64,000 bases of DNA, taken from contig NZ_CP123499.1 in NCBI RefSeq assembly GCF_029873475.1, positions 1,054,001-1,118,000 on the forward strand, given 5' to 3'. This DNA comes from Arsenophonus sp. aPb (GTDB lineage: Bacteria; Pseudomonadota; Gammaproteobacteria; Enterobacterales; Enterobacteriaceae). Made by a program: the position numbers and the translations under genes. The notes under the pieces were generated by a model, which was given only the letters and a program-made list of their open reading frames with translations, ran no database searches and had not been told where the DNA came from. Position 1 is the stretch's first letter; every line of letters begins with the position of its first letter. Below are positions 18,098 to 27,564 of the stretch, one piece after another.

Positions 18098-18781
18098 TTA
18101 AGGCATAAAACGATAGCCAATTCCTGTCTCAGTGAGTAGGTGTACTGGCTGAGTGGGATCATCTTCCAACTTCTGCCTTAAATGTCCCATATAAATACGT
18201 AAATAATGGTTATGTTCAATATAGTTAGGTCCCCATATTTGTCGTAGCAGATGACGTTGAGTTAATACTTTGCCGCTATTAGTGATAAATTCACTGAGTA
18301 AACGGAACTCAATTGGGGTAAGGTGGAGTTCTTGCTGATTTTTAGTTACTCGCCGATTGATTAAATCAACACTAATATCACCAAACCGAAATACGGGATC
18401 TGGCTGGTTTTTACGTGCATAGCGACGTAGAGCAACTCTTACTCTAGCTAACAGTTCACTAATACCAAATGGTTTGGTTAGATAATCATCGGCACCGGCA
18501 TCAAGTGCCATAACTTTATCTGTTTCATCTGCCCGTGCCGAAAGTACCAATACCGGAATTTGACTCCATTGGCGTAAGTCACGGATCAAATCAATACCGT
18601 CACCATCAGGTAAGCCTAGATCGAGGATCAAGAGATCAGGTTTGCGGGTCGCTGATTCGATAAGTCCTCGCTGATAAGTTTCTGCTTCATATACACGAAA
18701 ATTTTCACCTTCAAGTGCCAGTTTGACAAATCGTCTGATCTCTTTTTCGTCTTCAACTATTAAAATATTGTGCTGAATCAC
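18098..18781 (-). CDS. kdpE: Kdp response regulator KdpE
   Basis: KdpE is the OmpR/PhoB-class regulator that activates kdpFABC when potassium is limiting. The receiver domain (residues 1-118) has the acidic pair Glu10-Asp11, the phospho-acceptor Asp54 in LILDLGLPDGDG, and Lys in TKPFG. The winged-helix domain follows, with HLTPIEFRLL and HYLRIYMGHLRQKLEDDP. It is 227 residues against 225 in E. coli, with two extra N-terminal residues. The start overlaps the kdpD stop by 4 nt (ATGA), showing translational coupling. Its predicted binding site lies before kdpF at 26045-26064. Confidence 0.98.
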   Translation of the reverse strand: MIQHNILIVEDEKEIRRFVKLALEGENFRVYEAETYQRGLIESATRKPDLLILDLGLPDGDGIDLIRDLRQWSQIPVLVLSARADETDKVMALDAGADDYLTKPFGISELLARVRVALRRYARKNQPDPVFRFGDISVDLINRRVTKNQQELHLTPIEFRLLSEFITNSGKVLTQRHLLRQIWGPNYIEHNHYLRIYMGHLRQKLEDDPTQPVHLLTETGIGYRFMP

Positions 18782-21480
18782 TCTGTCTCAATGGCCTCTT
18801 CAATCGCAGGGACTTGTATTAAAGGTAAAACAAAGTGGAAAGTAGCTCCACTCTTTTTATTATTTTCCGCCCAAATTTCGCCGTTATGAAGCTTAATAAT
18901 CGCCTGGCAAATAGCCAGTCCTAGACCAACACCAGGAATGGACGATTCTTTTTTAGCCCGTGAAAATTTATCAAAAATAAGTTCTTCCTGTCCTTCCGGT
19001 ACACCAATACCTTTATCCCAAATCTCAATATGGACATATTTACCTTGTGGGTAGGCATCAATACCGATCGGTGAATTTTCAGCAGAGTATTTAATCGCAT
19101 TTTCCAGTAAATTAATGATTACACGTTCGAGTAAATTGGCATCACAATAGAGTAATAGCTCAGCAGGAACATTAATTTTAGTTGGATGGCTTTTTAAGGC
19201 ATATTCGAGAGAACGTAATGCACTGCCGATAATTTCTTGTAATGATTCCCAGGCAAGTGTTGGCACAATGCCACCGGATTGGATCCGCGCCATATCAAGC
19301 AAATTATTGACTAATCTTGATGTACTTAGGATTTGCTGACGAATTTGGTTAACCTTTTCCGTATGGGGTGAATGTTCAGCGCTTAATTCCAGCATCAATA
19401 TTTCTGCCTGGCCAAATATTACCGTCAAAGGTGTGCGCAAATCATGAGAAAGAGCGGCCAATAAAGAGTTTCTTAGTTGTTCCCGTTCAGCATCCAGTTT
19501 GGCTGATTCTGCCTGTCTAGCAAGTTGTAATCGTTCAAATGCATTGGCAATCAAGCCAGTAAAAGTTTGTAGCAGTCGTTGCTGTTCTGGAATTAGTAAT
19601 TGACGTAAATTTTGCGGTTCAATAGCTAAAATGGCTAAAGTTTCTTTTGAAGTTGCAATCGGTTGTAATTGGTAAGGCACGCTAGGTAGGGTATCCGTTC
19701 CGGCACCAGCTGGTTGATTTTTATCAAAACTCCATAATGCAATAGCTTGATCAATTTGCACCTGACCATAGTCGGCCAATTTAAGCGCAACCAGTTGTTG
19801 CTGCTCGTTGGGTAGTAACAGGCTGACTTTAGCTTTAAAGGCATTGGAAAGGAAGTGATAACCGGTTTTTGCAATATCAATTTCATTCAGCGCTCGGCTT
19901 AACTCTTTGGTCATTTCGTAAAGATGGCGAGTCCGTTGCTCACGATAACGAGCGACTCTGGCTTGATAGCGCACTCCCGCAGCGAGATTGCCCACTAAAA
20001 GACCAACAACCAGCATAACAATGAAGGTTATCAAATATTGCATGTCAAAAACAACAAAGGAAAAATGGGGTTGGACAATAAAAAGATCGAAACCAATAAC
20101 ATTAATAAATGCGGCAAAGATAGACGGATTTCGGCCATACAACAGAGCGATAATAACTACCGCTAATACATAAACAGTAACAACATTAGCCTGATCGAAA
20201 TTAAGCAAAAAGCGATTAGAAAATAGAGTGATGGTAATACATAACAGAGCGGCAAACAGGTAACCCTGAATATTTCCTCGCCATTTGTCATTTAGCGGCC
20301 GGCGTTCGCTCTCTTTTTCCCACGCGGTATTTTCATCTAACGCAATAATAATCAGATCTAAATCCGGTCCTAGTTTACCTAAGCGTTCAGCAAAATAAGG
20401 GCGTATTTTCCAGTTGAGCAGTTTCCAAGCCGTATTTTGCTTACGACCAATGACTATTTTACCTAGGTTATGTTCCCGGGCATAATCTAAAATGGCTTTT
20501 TCTTCATTGGCATCAGCTAAGGTTGAGGTCTCTGCGCCTAAATCTTGGGCCAGTTTTAATGCTTTTAGAATGGCGCGTCTTTTCTCTTCTGCTAATGCAT
20601 GTAATTTGGGGGTTTCAACATACACAGCATGCCAACTGCAACCTAGTTTGGCGGCTAGTCTGGCCGCCGCTCTAACTAATTTTTCATTTCCTGTGTTGTG
20701 GCCAATGCATACTAATAAATTATCGTGAGTGTGCCAAACTTGAGAGTAACCTTGAGTATCGCGATACTCACGCATTTGATTATCGACCCGATCAACCGTA
20801 CGTCTTAGTGATAACTCCCTTAGCGCAATTAAGTTGCCTTTGCGAAAGAAATGTTCAATGGCTCGTTCGGCTTGTCCGGCAATATAAACCTTTCCTTCAT
20901 TCAGTCGTTGGCGCAGGTCGTCAGGTGGTAAATCGACTAAAACAATTTCACTGGCTTGGTCAAAAATATGATCAGGTACCGTTTCACGGACGCGAATACC
21001 GGTAATACTGCCGACAATATCATTTAAACTCTCTAAATGTTGTACGTTAATGGTGGTTAAAACATCAATACCGGCATCTAATAACTCTTCCACATCTTGC
21101 CAGCGTTTAGGATGACGACTGCCATGCGGGTTACTGAAAGCTAATTCATCCATTAAAATAATGGCGGGGTGACGTGCTAACGCACCGTCTATATCAAAGG
21201 TATTAATTTTACGTCCGTGGTAGCGGATCCGTTTTGCGGGCAGTTGCGGCAAGCCTTCCAATAGAGCCGCAGTTTCTAAGCGATTGTGCGTCTCTACCAC
21301 ACCGATGACAACATCAAGCCCTTGTGAACGAAGCCGTTGGGCTTCTTGTAGCATTGCATAGGTTTTTCCTACACCAGCGTAGGCGCCGAAGAAGATCTTT
21401 AAGTTGCCGCGAATTTTTTCATTGGCAATACTCAATAAATCTTCAGGGGTAGGGCGTTTAGGTTCCTGGCTCTCCATCAA
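18778..21480 (-). CDS. kdpD: Kdp sensor histidine kinase KdpD
   Basis: KdpD is an inner membrane sensor that responds to low potassium or turgor and phosphorylates KdpE. The 900 residues show the full family order. The N-terminal KdpD domain carries a Walker A-like GAYAGVGKTYAML. A universal stress protein domain follows, then four membrane helices (about residues 400-500), then a GAF-like region. The kinase core has the phospho-His in LSHDLRTPLTVIFG, the N box NLLENAIKYS, and Gly boxes (DKGIGVPEG, GVGLGLAI). It lies 6 nt after kdpC and overlaps kdpE by 4 nt, so kdpFABCDE reads as one operon, as in E. coli. Nothing suggests decay. Confidence 0.98.
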   Translation of the reverse strand: MMESQEPKRPTPEDLLSIANEKIRGNLKIFFGAYAGVGKTYAMLQEAQRLRSQGLDVVIGVVETHNRLETAALLEGLPQLPAKRIRYHGRKINTFDIDGALARHPAIILMDELAFSNPHGSRHPKRWQDVEELLDAGIDVLTTINVQHLESLNDIVGSITGIRVRETVPDHIFDQASEIVLVDLPPDDLRQRLNEGKVYIAGQAERAIEHFFRKGNLIALRELSLRRTVDRVDNQMREYRDTQGYSQVWHTHDNLLVCIGHNTGNEKLVRAAARLAAKLGCSWHAVYVETPKLHALAEEKRRAILKALKLAQDLGAETSTLADANEEKAILDYAREHNLGKIVIGRKQNTAWKLLNWKIRPYFAERLGKLGPDLDLIIIALDENTAWEKESERRPLNDKWRGNIQGYLFAALLCITITLFSNRFLLNFDQANVVTVYVLAVVIIALLYGRNPSIFAAFINVIGFDLFIVQPHFSFVVFDMQYLITFIVMLVVGLLVGNLAAGVRYQARVARYREQRTRHLYEMTKELSRALNEIDIAKTGYHFLSNAFKAKVSLLLPNEQQQLVALKLADYGQVQIDQAIALWSFDKNQPAGAGTDTLPSVPYQLQPIATSKETLAILAIEPQNLRQLLIPEQQRLLQTFTGLIANAFERLQLARQAESAKLDAEREQLRNSLLAALSHDLRTPLTVIFGQAEILMLELSAEHSPHTEKVNQIRQQILSTSRLVNNLLDMARIQSGGIVPTLAWESLQEIIGSALRSLEYALKSHPTKINVPAELLLYCDANLLERVIINLLENAIKYSAENSPIGIDAYPQGKYVHIEIWDKGIGVPEGQEELIFDKFSRAKKESSIPGVGLGLAICQAIIKLHNGEIWAENNKKSGATFHFVLPLIQVPAIEEAIETE

Positions 21481-21486
21481 TCAACC

Positions 21487-22080
21487 TTATTGTATTTTTG
21501 CATTTTCTGATTGTTCAAGCGCGTCAAGGGCAATATTAAGTTTAAGCACATTAATAACAGGTTGACCTAAAAAACTTAAAAAGGGTCGCTCGGTGTTAGC
21601 TGCAATCAGGTGTCTAATTTTATGCAAAGCAAGCCGGCGTGCTTTAGCAACCCTGCCTGCTTGAAAATAGGCTGCACTTGGTGAAATATGAGGATCTAAT
21701 CCACTGGCTGACGCCGTTATCAGATCGACAGGAACGGCTACATTGTTTTGATTATTGAACATTTTGATTTCTTGAGCACGGCTAGCAAACTGTTTTTGCA
21801 ATGCGGGATTATTGGCCGCCAGGTTACTGCCGCTGGAAGCTAATGCATTATATGGTGTATTAGTCGTCGCTGACGGACGGCCATGAAAATATTTAACCTC
21901 AGTAATCGATTGGCCAATCAGTGCCGAACCCACAGTCCGATTATTCTTTTCGATCAAGGAGCCTTTAGCTTGATAATTAAAGAAAGCATTTGATAAACCA
22001 GTAATAAATAATGGGTAAACAATTCCGGTTGTGATAGTTAGAAAAATAAATAACACAAATGAAGAACGTAAAACATTCAT
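21487..22080 (-). CDS. kdpC: Potassium-transporting ATPase subunit KdpC
   Basis: KdpC is the single-span periplasmic subunit that stabilises the KdpA-KdpB complex and raises ATP affinity. The start is placed at ATG 22080 (MNVLRSSFVLFIFLTIT), with AAGG 8 nt upstream and 13 nt after the kdpB stop. A longer ORF reaching 22125 would overlap kdpB and lacks family similarity. The N-terminal helix is followed by the conserved GSALIGQSI, YFHGRPSAT, SSGSNLAANNP and SASGLDPHISP blocks. The length of 197 residues is usual (E. coli 190). It lies between kdpB and kdpD. Confidence 0.96.
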   Translation of the reverse strand: MNVLRSSFVLFIFLTITTGIVYPLFITGLSNAFFNYQAKGSLIEKNNRTVGSALIGQSITEVKYFHGRPSATTNTPYNALASSGSNLAANNPALQKQFASRAQEIKMFNNQNNVAVPVDLITASASGLDPHISPSAAYFQAGRVAKARRLALHKIRHLIAANTERPFLSFLGQPVINVLKLNIALDALEQSENAKIQ

Positions 22081-22093
22081 ATTCAATACCTTA

Positions 22094-24160
22094 TTAGGAC
22101 ATAAACAGGCTAAGCAGTAGATCAATCAATTTGATACCAATAAATGGTATAACTAAACCACTTAATCCATAGATCCATAAATTACGGCGTAATAATGCTA
22201 TTGCACTCATGGGACGGTAACTAACGCCTTTTAATGCTAATGGGATCAGGCCAACAATAATTAGCGCATTAAAAATAACTGTTGACAGAATAGCTGAAGA
22301 AGGGGAGTGTAAATGCATGATATTTAAAATATTAAGCTGAGGGTAAGTAACCGAAAAAGCGGTAGGAATAATAGCAAAATATTTGGCAATATCATTGGCA
22401 ATGCTAAAGGTTGAAAGAGCGCCTCTGGTCATCAACATCTGTTTACCAACGTGGACAACCTCAATAAGTTTAGTTGGATTTGAGTCAAGATCGACCATAT
22501 TACCGGCTTCTTTTGCTGCCTGGGTGCCAGAATTCATGGCAACGGCAACATCAGCTTGCGCCAGTGCTGGTGCATCATTAGTGCCGTCACCTGTCATTGC
22601 TACTAAACTCCCATCGGCCTGATATTGGCGGATCAATGCCAGTTTAGCTTCAGGTGTTGCCTCGGCCAAAAAATCATCAACGCCGGCCTCAGCGGCAATG
22701 GCAGCGGCTGTCAAATGGTTATCACCGGTGATCATCACGGTTTTAATTCCCATCCGGCGCATTTCGGCAAAGCGCTCTTTGATACCTCCTTTTATAATAT
22801 CTTTTAATGCGACCACACCAAGAATTTGCTGATTCTCAACAACAACTAATGGTGTTTCTCCTTTCCGGGCAACTTCTTCGACTAATTTTTCCGTTTCGGC
22901 TGGGAATCTGGCATGACTTGTTTCTAGGTAACGACGAATAGAATCGGCAGAGCCTTTTCTGATCACACGATCACCCACATTAACGCCACTCATCCGTGTC
23001 ATGGCGGAAAAGGGAACAAATGTGGCATTTAATGCTTGTAGATCACGCTCGCGTAAATTAAACAATTGCTTAGCTAAGATAACAATGCTACGCCCTTCTG
23101 GTGTTTCATCAGCCAGCGACGATAGTTGGGCCGCATCAGCCAGCTGTTGTTCTGTAACACCTTTAAGGGGTAAAAATTTAGACGCCTGGCGATTACCGAG
23201 AGTAATAGTACCCGTTTTATCGAGCAATAAGACATCAACATCTCCCGCCGCCTCTACGGCACGTCCACTGGTGGCAATGACATTTGCGGCTAACATCCGA
23301 CTCATACCGGCAACGCCAATTGAAGAGAGTAATCCGCCGATGGTAGTCGGGATCAAACAAACTAATAATGCAATCAGTACCACAATAGAAATTGGACTAC
23401 CGCTGCCGTTCACCTCAGCACTAAATAAACTAAAAGGATAAAGTGTTGAGCAGGTTAATAGAAAAATAATGGTTAATGCAGTTAATAGTATGATTAACGC
23501 GATTTCATTAGGTGTTTTGCGCCGTTGAGCACCTTCTACCATAGAGATCATACGATCAAGAAAAGTTTCACCAGGATTAACCGTACATTGGATAATTAAC
23601 CAATCTGACAGTATCCGCGTTCCGCCTGTTACTGAAGAAAAATCACCACCAGACTCCCGAATAACGGGGGCTGATTCACCGGTAATCGCACTCTCATCAA
23701 CGGAAGCGCCGCCTTCGAGAACTTCACCATCGCAAGGAATAATTTCGCCTGCTTCAACCAGTACGATATCGCCTTTTCTTATTTGGTCAGAGTTAATTTT
23801 CTCTTTTGCTGCCTGATAATCGGCACTGGCTAAACGTGTAGTAACACTTTGTTTTTTGACCCCTTTCAGGCTAGCTGCTTGCGCTTTACTGCGCCCTTCA
23901 GCCAGTGCTTCGGCAAAATTAGCAAATAGCACGGTAAACCATAACCAAACCGCAATTATGCCGGTAAATAGTGCATTACCGTCAACGGATGGTGTAAATA
24001 ATTGATAAAACCAAATGAGTGTCGTCAATATACTGCCGATATAAACGATAAACATAACTGGATTGCGCCATTGAATCTGTGGCGCACATTTTTTTATAGC
24101 GTCAAATACTGCTTGGTGGATTAATTTCTTATCAAACAATAGACTGGTATTTTTGTTCAT
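22094..24160 (-). CDS. kdpB: Potassium-transporting P-type ATPase subunit KdpB
   Basis: KdpB is the catalytic ATP-hydrolysing subunit of the high-affinity potassium pump. The phosphorylated Asp is in LLLDKTGTITLGN. The actuator loop has ESAITGESAPV, where TGES is the dephosphorylation motif, and the hinge has MTGDGTNDAPALAQADVAVAM. Seven or so membrane helices are visible, with the KdpB-specific PTTIGGLLSSIG near the ion path. Its 688 residues match the family. It begins 10 nt after kdpA. The N-terminal phosphorylation serine region (TGES with upstream DESAI) is intact, so feedback inhibition by potassium could operate. Confidence 0.98.
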   Translation of the reverse strand: MNKNTSLLFDKKLIHQAVFDAIKKCAPQIQWRNPVMFIVYIGSILTTLIWFYQLFTPSVDGNALFTGIIAVWLWFTVLFANFAEALAEGRSKAQAASLKGVKKQSVTTRLASADYQAAKEKINSDQIRKGDIVLVEAGEIIPCDGEVLEGGASVDESAITGESAPVIRESGGDFSSVTGGTRILSDWLIIQCTVNPGETFLDRMISMVEGAQRRKTPNEIALIILLTALTIIFLLTCSTLYPFSLFSAEVNGSGSPISIVVLIALLVCLIPTTIGGLLSSIGVAGMSRMLAANVIATSGRAVEAAGDVDVLLLDKTGTITLGNRQASKFLPLKGVTEQQLADAAQLSSLADETPEGRSIVILAKQLFNLRERDLQALNATFVPFSAMTRMSGVNVGDRVIRKGSADSIRRYLETSHARFPAETEKLVEEVARKGETPLVVVENQQILGVVALKDIIKGGIKERFAEMRRMGIKTVMITGDNHLTAAAIAAEAGVDDFLAEATPEAKLALIRQYQADGSLVAMTGDGTNDAPALAQADVAVAMNSGTQAAKEAGNMVDLDSNPTKLIEVVHVGKQMLMTRGALSTFSIANDIAKYFAIIPTAFSVTYPQLNILNIMHLHSPSSAILSTVIFNALIIVGLIPLALKGVSYRPMSAIALLRRNLWIYGLSGLVIPFIGIKLIDLLLSLFMS

Positions 24161-24170
24161 TTATAGTCCC

Positions 24171-25877
24171 TTATTGGGCGGAATGCCAAAGTTGTAAATG
24201 TTCAGCAATTGGCCCAAGTGCCAGGGCAGGCACAAAAGTGAGTGCACCAATAACGAAAACCGTCAATATTAATAAGCCAATAAAGAGTGGGCCATGAGTA
24301 GGTAATGTGGCAAAGCTTTCAGGCTGACGTTTTTTGCCTACCATAATCCCAGCAATAGCCATTACTGCGGTGATTAAGCCAAAACGACCGATAAACATAA
24401 CAATACTCAGCGTAATATTATAGAACAGATTATTGCTATTTAATCCGGCAAAGGCGCTACCGTTATTATTCGCCGCTGAAGAAAAGGCATAAAGAACTTG
24501 ACTGAAGCCGTGAGCGCCAGGATTTAAAATAGCACTACGTCCTGCTTCGGTAAAAAGCGCCAGTGCTGTACCAAGTAACGTTAAAGCGGGAGTGATTAAA
24601 ATAGCAATAGCGGTTAATTTCATTTCCTGAATTTCAATTTTTTTGCCTAGATATTCAGGTGCTCGACCAATCATTAATCCCGCCAGAAAAACGGCTAACA
24701 TGACAAATAGTAGCATACCGTATAATCCAGAACCGACGCCGCCAAATACCACTTCGCCAAGTTGCATAAGCCACATTGGTATCATCCCCCCTAATGCAGT
24801 AAAAGAATCATGCATGGCGTTTACTGCGCCGCAGGAGGTTGCTGTCGTGATAACAGCATAGAGTGCTGAATTTAAAATCCCAAAGCGGCTTTCTTTCCCT
24901 TCCATATTAATATTGCTGTTGGCGCCTGAAAACATCAATTGGGGATTACCTTGCGTTTCTGCATAGACGACGATAGTGATAGCAATAATGAAAATAATTG
25001 CCATCGCCCAAATTAATGTTATACCTTGGCGACTATCACCGACCACGCGACCGAATGCAAAACAGAGTGCGGTAGGAATTAAAAGAATGGCAATCATTTG
25101 GCTAAAATTAGTTAATGCAGTAGGATTTTCGAAAGGATGCGCTGAATTTGTGGCAAAAAATCCGCCGCCATTCGTGCCTAATAATTTAATTGCTTCTTGC
25201 GAAGCAACAGGCCCCATGGGGATGATTTGGTTTTGATTTTGTAATGTCTCTACTACTAGATATGGCGAAAAATTTTGTAACACACCTTGGCTAACAAAAA
25301 ATAAGGCAAAAATAAATGCCAGTGGTAGCAAAAGATAGAGTGTGATACGAGCAATATCTATCCAGGCATTGCCTAGGGTTTTTACGCCTTGGCGTGCAAA
25401 GGCGCGGATCAACGCGAAGGCTACCGCGATACCGGTCGCGGCAGATAAGAAATTTTGTACCGTTAAACCCGTCATTTGACTAAAATAACTTAAGGTGTTT
25501 TCGCTACTATAAGCTTGCCAGTTAGTATTGGTGATAAAACTAATAGCGGTATTAAGTGCAAGATCCCAATCTAGATTGGCGAATTTTTGTGGATTGAGTG
25601 GTAGATTTTGTTGATTGATTAATAGCAGAAAGAGAAATATGCCACCAATAATATTGAACAGCAACAGCGCGATAACGTATTGTCGCCAATTCATTTCATG
25701 TATTTCACCGCCGGGTTTACGTAACCGGCAACAACTCCATAAGCCGGATTCCATTTTGAAAACCCAAATCGGTAAATCACTTTCAATCAATAAAGCGATA
25801 TAATTTCCTACAAATTTAGCGATTACCAGCAAGAGAATTAAAAAACTGGTAATTAATAATAAAGTACTACTTACCAT
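24171..25877 (-). CDS. kdpA: Potassium-transporting ATPase subunit KdpA
   Basis: KdpA is the potassium-selective membrane channel subunit, built from four repeated helix-pore-helix units. About ten hydrophobic helices are visible. Selectivity-type Gly segments are present, including GTNGGGFFATNSAHPFENPT and TATSCGAVNAMHDSF, with SSAANNNGSAFAGLN for a further pore. It is 568 residues against 557 in E. coli. The kdpF stop codon directly abuts its ATG (TAAATG), so translation is coupled. Ribosome site GGAGG lies inside the end of kdpF. Confidence 0.98.
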   Translation of the reverse strand: MVSSTLLLITSFLILLLVIAKFVGNYIALLIESDLPIWVFKMESGLWSCCRLRKPGGEIHEMNWRQYVIALLLFNIIGGIFLFLLLINQQNLPLNPQKFANLDWDLALNTAISFITNTNWQAYSSENTLSYFSQMTGLTVQNFLSAATGIAVAFALIRAFARQGVKTLGNAWIDIARITLYLLLPLAFIFALFFVSQGVLQNFSPYLVVETLQNQNQIIPMGPVASQEAIKLLGTNGGGFFATNSAHPFENPTALTNFSQMIAILLIPTALCFAFGRVVGDSRQGITLIWAMAIIFIIAITIVVYAETQGNPQLMFSGANSNINMEGKESRFGILNSALYAVITTATSCGAVNAMHDSFTALGGMIPMWLMQLGEVVFGGVGSGLYGMLLFVMLAVFLAGLMIGRAPEYLGKKIEIQEMKLTAIAILITPALTLLGTALALFTEAGRSAILNPGAHGFSQVLYAFSSAANNNGSAFAGLNSNNLFYNITLSIVMFIGRFGLITAVMAIAGIMVGKKRQPESFATLPTHGPLFIGLLILTVFVIGALTFVPALALGPIAEHLQLWHSAQ

Positions 25878-25967
25878 TTAAAAATCCTCCGCATGAATAA
25901 GCGCATAAATCAAATAGAGAAATAATATTCCAATTAGAATGATCCCTGTGATAGTAAAAATGGACAC
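25878..25967 (-). CDS. kdpF: KdpF, 29-residue Kdp accessory peptide
   Basis: This tiny membrane peptide stabilises the KdpABC complex in E. coli. It starts with GTG at 25967, preceded by a very strong AGGAGG, and ends with TAA at 25880-25878, immediately before kdpA. The product MSIFTITGIILIGILFLYL plus IYALIHAEDF is one membrane helix. It matches E. coli KdpF in layout and in the end YALI-x-AE-x-F. It is below the size most gene finders report. Confidence 0.93.
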   Translation of the reverse strand: MSIFTITGIILIGILFLYLIYALIHAEDF

Positions 25968-26044
25968 AGTTTGTCTCCTCCTGCTTTTGATGTACAGAGC
26001 TTAAGTTTTTCAATGCAAAGAATCTGATAAAAAGTCGGCACCTA

Positions 26045-26064
26045 GTGTAAAAATAGTATAAAAA
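26045..26064 (-). promoter_or_regulatory. KdpE binding site upstream of kdpF
   Basis: On the minus strand the sequence reads TTTTTATACTATTTTTACAC. This is almost the E. coli KdpE box, which has TTTATAC and TTTACAC T-rich halves in the same order. It ends about 78 nt upstream of the kdpF start, consistent with activation of the operon by phosphorylated KdpE. Confidence 0.8.
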
Positions 26065-26341
26065 TGCCAATATAATAGTTTGTAAGTTATTACTGTTATC
26101 GTAAATTCTTGTTATAATAAATAAACCATAGTTAATATATGGTTAATATTTTGTAATAATAATTGATTTTTTATTGATTAATAAGTAAATAAATTACGAT
26201 ATAAGGAAAAGTGCTGAAAAAAACAGCAAAAAAGTGGTCTGATGAGTAGTAATGGTCGTTTTTATCAGATAAAATTTTCATTAATTATACAATATATCTC
26301 AATTGGTTATATCAATTGATAACTTTATAAGGAGGATCTTT

Positions 26342-26545
26342 ATGTCCGAGTATCGTCAATACCCTTGGCATCAAGTTCTCTTGCGTCGTGTTGGTGTTGT
26401 ATTATTAGGCATTGTGGCTTTTCCTGTCATGATTTTTCGTCGTGACCGTAGCCGCTTCTATAGTTACCTACATCGCATGTGGCTAAAGACTAGTGATAAA
26501 CCTGTTTGGTTAGCCAGCGCTGAAGATACGCAATCGATGAAGTAA
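26342..26545 (+). CDS. ybfA: YbfA family small protein
   Basis: This 67-residue protein starts at ATG 26342 with AAGGAGG 8 nt upstream, so an earlier in-frame start at 26303 is rejected. It matches E. coli YbfA: EYRQYPW, a membrane helix (VGVVLLGIVAFPVMIF), then RDRSRFYSYLHRMW and KTSDKPVW. The function is unknown. In E. coli the gene lies divergently upstream of kdpF, and that arrangement is kept here. A strong terminator follows at 26564-26600, so it is monocistronic. A link to Kdp or potassium is suggested only by location. Confidence 0.92.
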   Translation: MSEYRQYPWHQVLLRRVGVVLLGIVAFPVMIFRRDRSRFYSYLHRMWLKTSDKPVWLASAEDTQSMK

Positions 26546-26563
26546 TTAATTGATTAAAAAAAT

Positions 26564-26600
26564 AAAACGTCCTATTACTTGTGGTGATAGGACGTTTTTG
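26564..26600 (+). terminator. Intrinsic terminator of ybfA
   Basis: AAAACGTCCTAT (26564-26575) pairs with ATAGGACGTTTT (26587-26598), a 12-bp stem followed by more T residues. Confidence 0.85.
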
Positions 26601-26679
26601 TTTTGACGTGCGGTGAAATATATTTTTAAGTTTATTATTTAATTAAATAAATCAGTTTTGCAAATAGGATGGCTTAGTA

Positions 26680-27423
26680 ATGGATAATGTTGAATTAGAG
26701 CAACTAATTAATACGCACTTAAATATTAATGAATATCAAGATTATGCGCCCAATGGGCTTCAGGTTGAAGGGCGCTCAGAGGTAAAAAAAATAGTAACCG
26801 GTGTAACAGCATCGCAAGCATTACTTGATGAAGCGGTAAAATTAGCAGCAGATGCAATTATTGTTCATCATGGTTATTTTTGGAAAAATGAAGCCGCTGT
26901 TATTCTTAATATGAAGCGTATGCGCTTAAAAACATTGCTTTGTAATGATATTAACCTTTATGGCTATCATTTACCCCTTGATGCCCATCCCATTATGGGT
27001 AACAACGCGCAGTTGGGAAATATCATGGAGGTTGAGATCGATAGCTATATTACGCCCTTATTGCCAATAGGTAAGTTTGCGCAACCGATAACACCTGATG
27101 ATTTAATGGCGCGTTTAAATAATCGGTTAGCTCGCGAACCATTGTACTGTGGTGATAATGGCCCAAAAAACATCCGCACCATTGCCTGGTGTACCGGCGG
27201 CGGACAGAGTTTTATTCAACAGGCAGCTGAGGCTGGCGTTGATGCTTTTGTGACCGGTGAAGTTTCTGAGCAAACTATCCATATTGCTAGAGAAATGGGG
27301 ATCCATTTTTATGCCGCAGGTCATCATGCAACGGAGCGGTTTGGCGTTAAAGTGTTAGGTGAATGGTTGCAAAAAGAGTATGGGTTTGCGGTTACTTTTG
27401 TCGATATAGCCAATCCTGCCTGA
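26680..27423 (+). CDS. ybgI: NIF3-family metal-binding protein YbgI
   Basis: This NIF3/YbgI family protein of 247 residues is known from E. coli as a toroidal hexamer with a dinuclear metal centre. The physiological reaction is not settled, and the label GTP cyclohydrolase 1 type 2 homologue is by similarity only. Metal ligands appear in IIVHHGYFW, in YHLPLDAHP and near the C-terminus in GHHATERFG. Other family blocks are DYAPNGLQVEG and FVTGEVSEQTIH. The gene stands alone between ybfA and convergent gltA, whereas in E. coli further genes (phr, nei) lie around it. No frameshift is seen. Confidence 0.94.
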   Translation: MDNVELEQLINTHLNINEYQDYAPNGLQVEGRSEVKKIVTGVTASQALLDEAVKLAADAIIVHHGYFWKNEAAVILNMKRMRLKTLLCNDINLYGYHLPLDAHPIMGNNAQLGNIMEVEIDSYITPLLPIGKFAQPITPDDLMARLNNRLAREPLYCGDNGPKNIRTIAWCTGGGQSFIQQAAEAGVDAFVTGEVSEQTIHIAREMGIHFYAAGHHATERFGVKVLGEWLQKEYGFAVTFVDIANPA

Positions 27424-27564
27424 TTTTTGTCAAAATGAACACTAAGCTAGCTAAAAAACGTTAAAAGTTAGTTTATCTCTAAACTGTGTCTTGTATTCTA
27501 TGTGGTTGTTGATTAGGCAAAATAAAATAGTCAGACACAGTCTATTTTTCAGAATAAAAATTAA

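Noticed and set aside
25867..26070. 67-codon reverse ORF across the kdpF region
   Set aside because: It overlaps kdpF and the KdpE site in another frame; kdpF has the strong ribosome site and family match.
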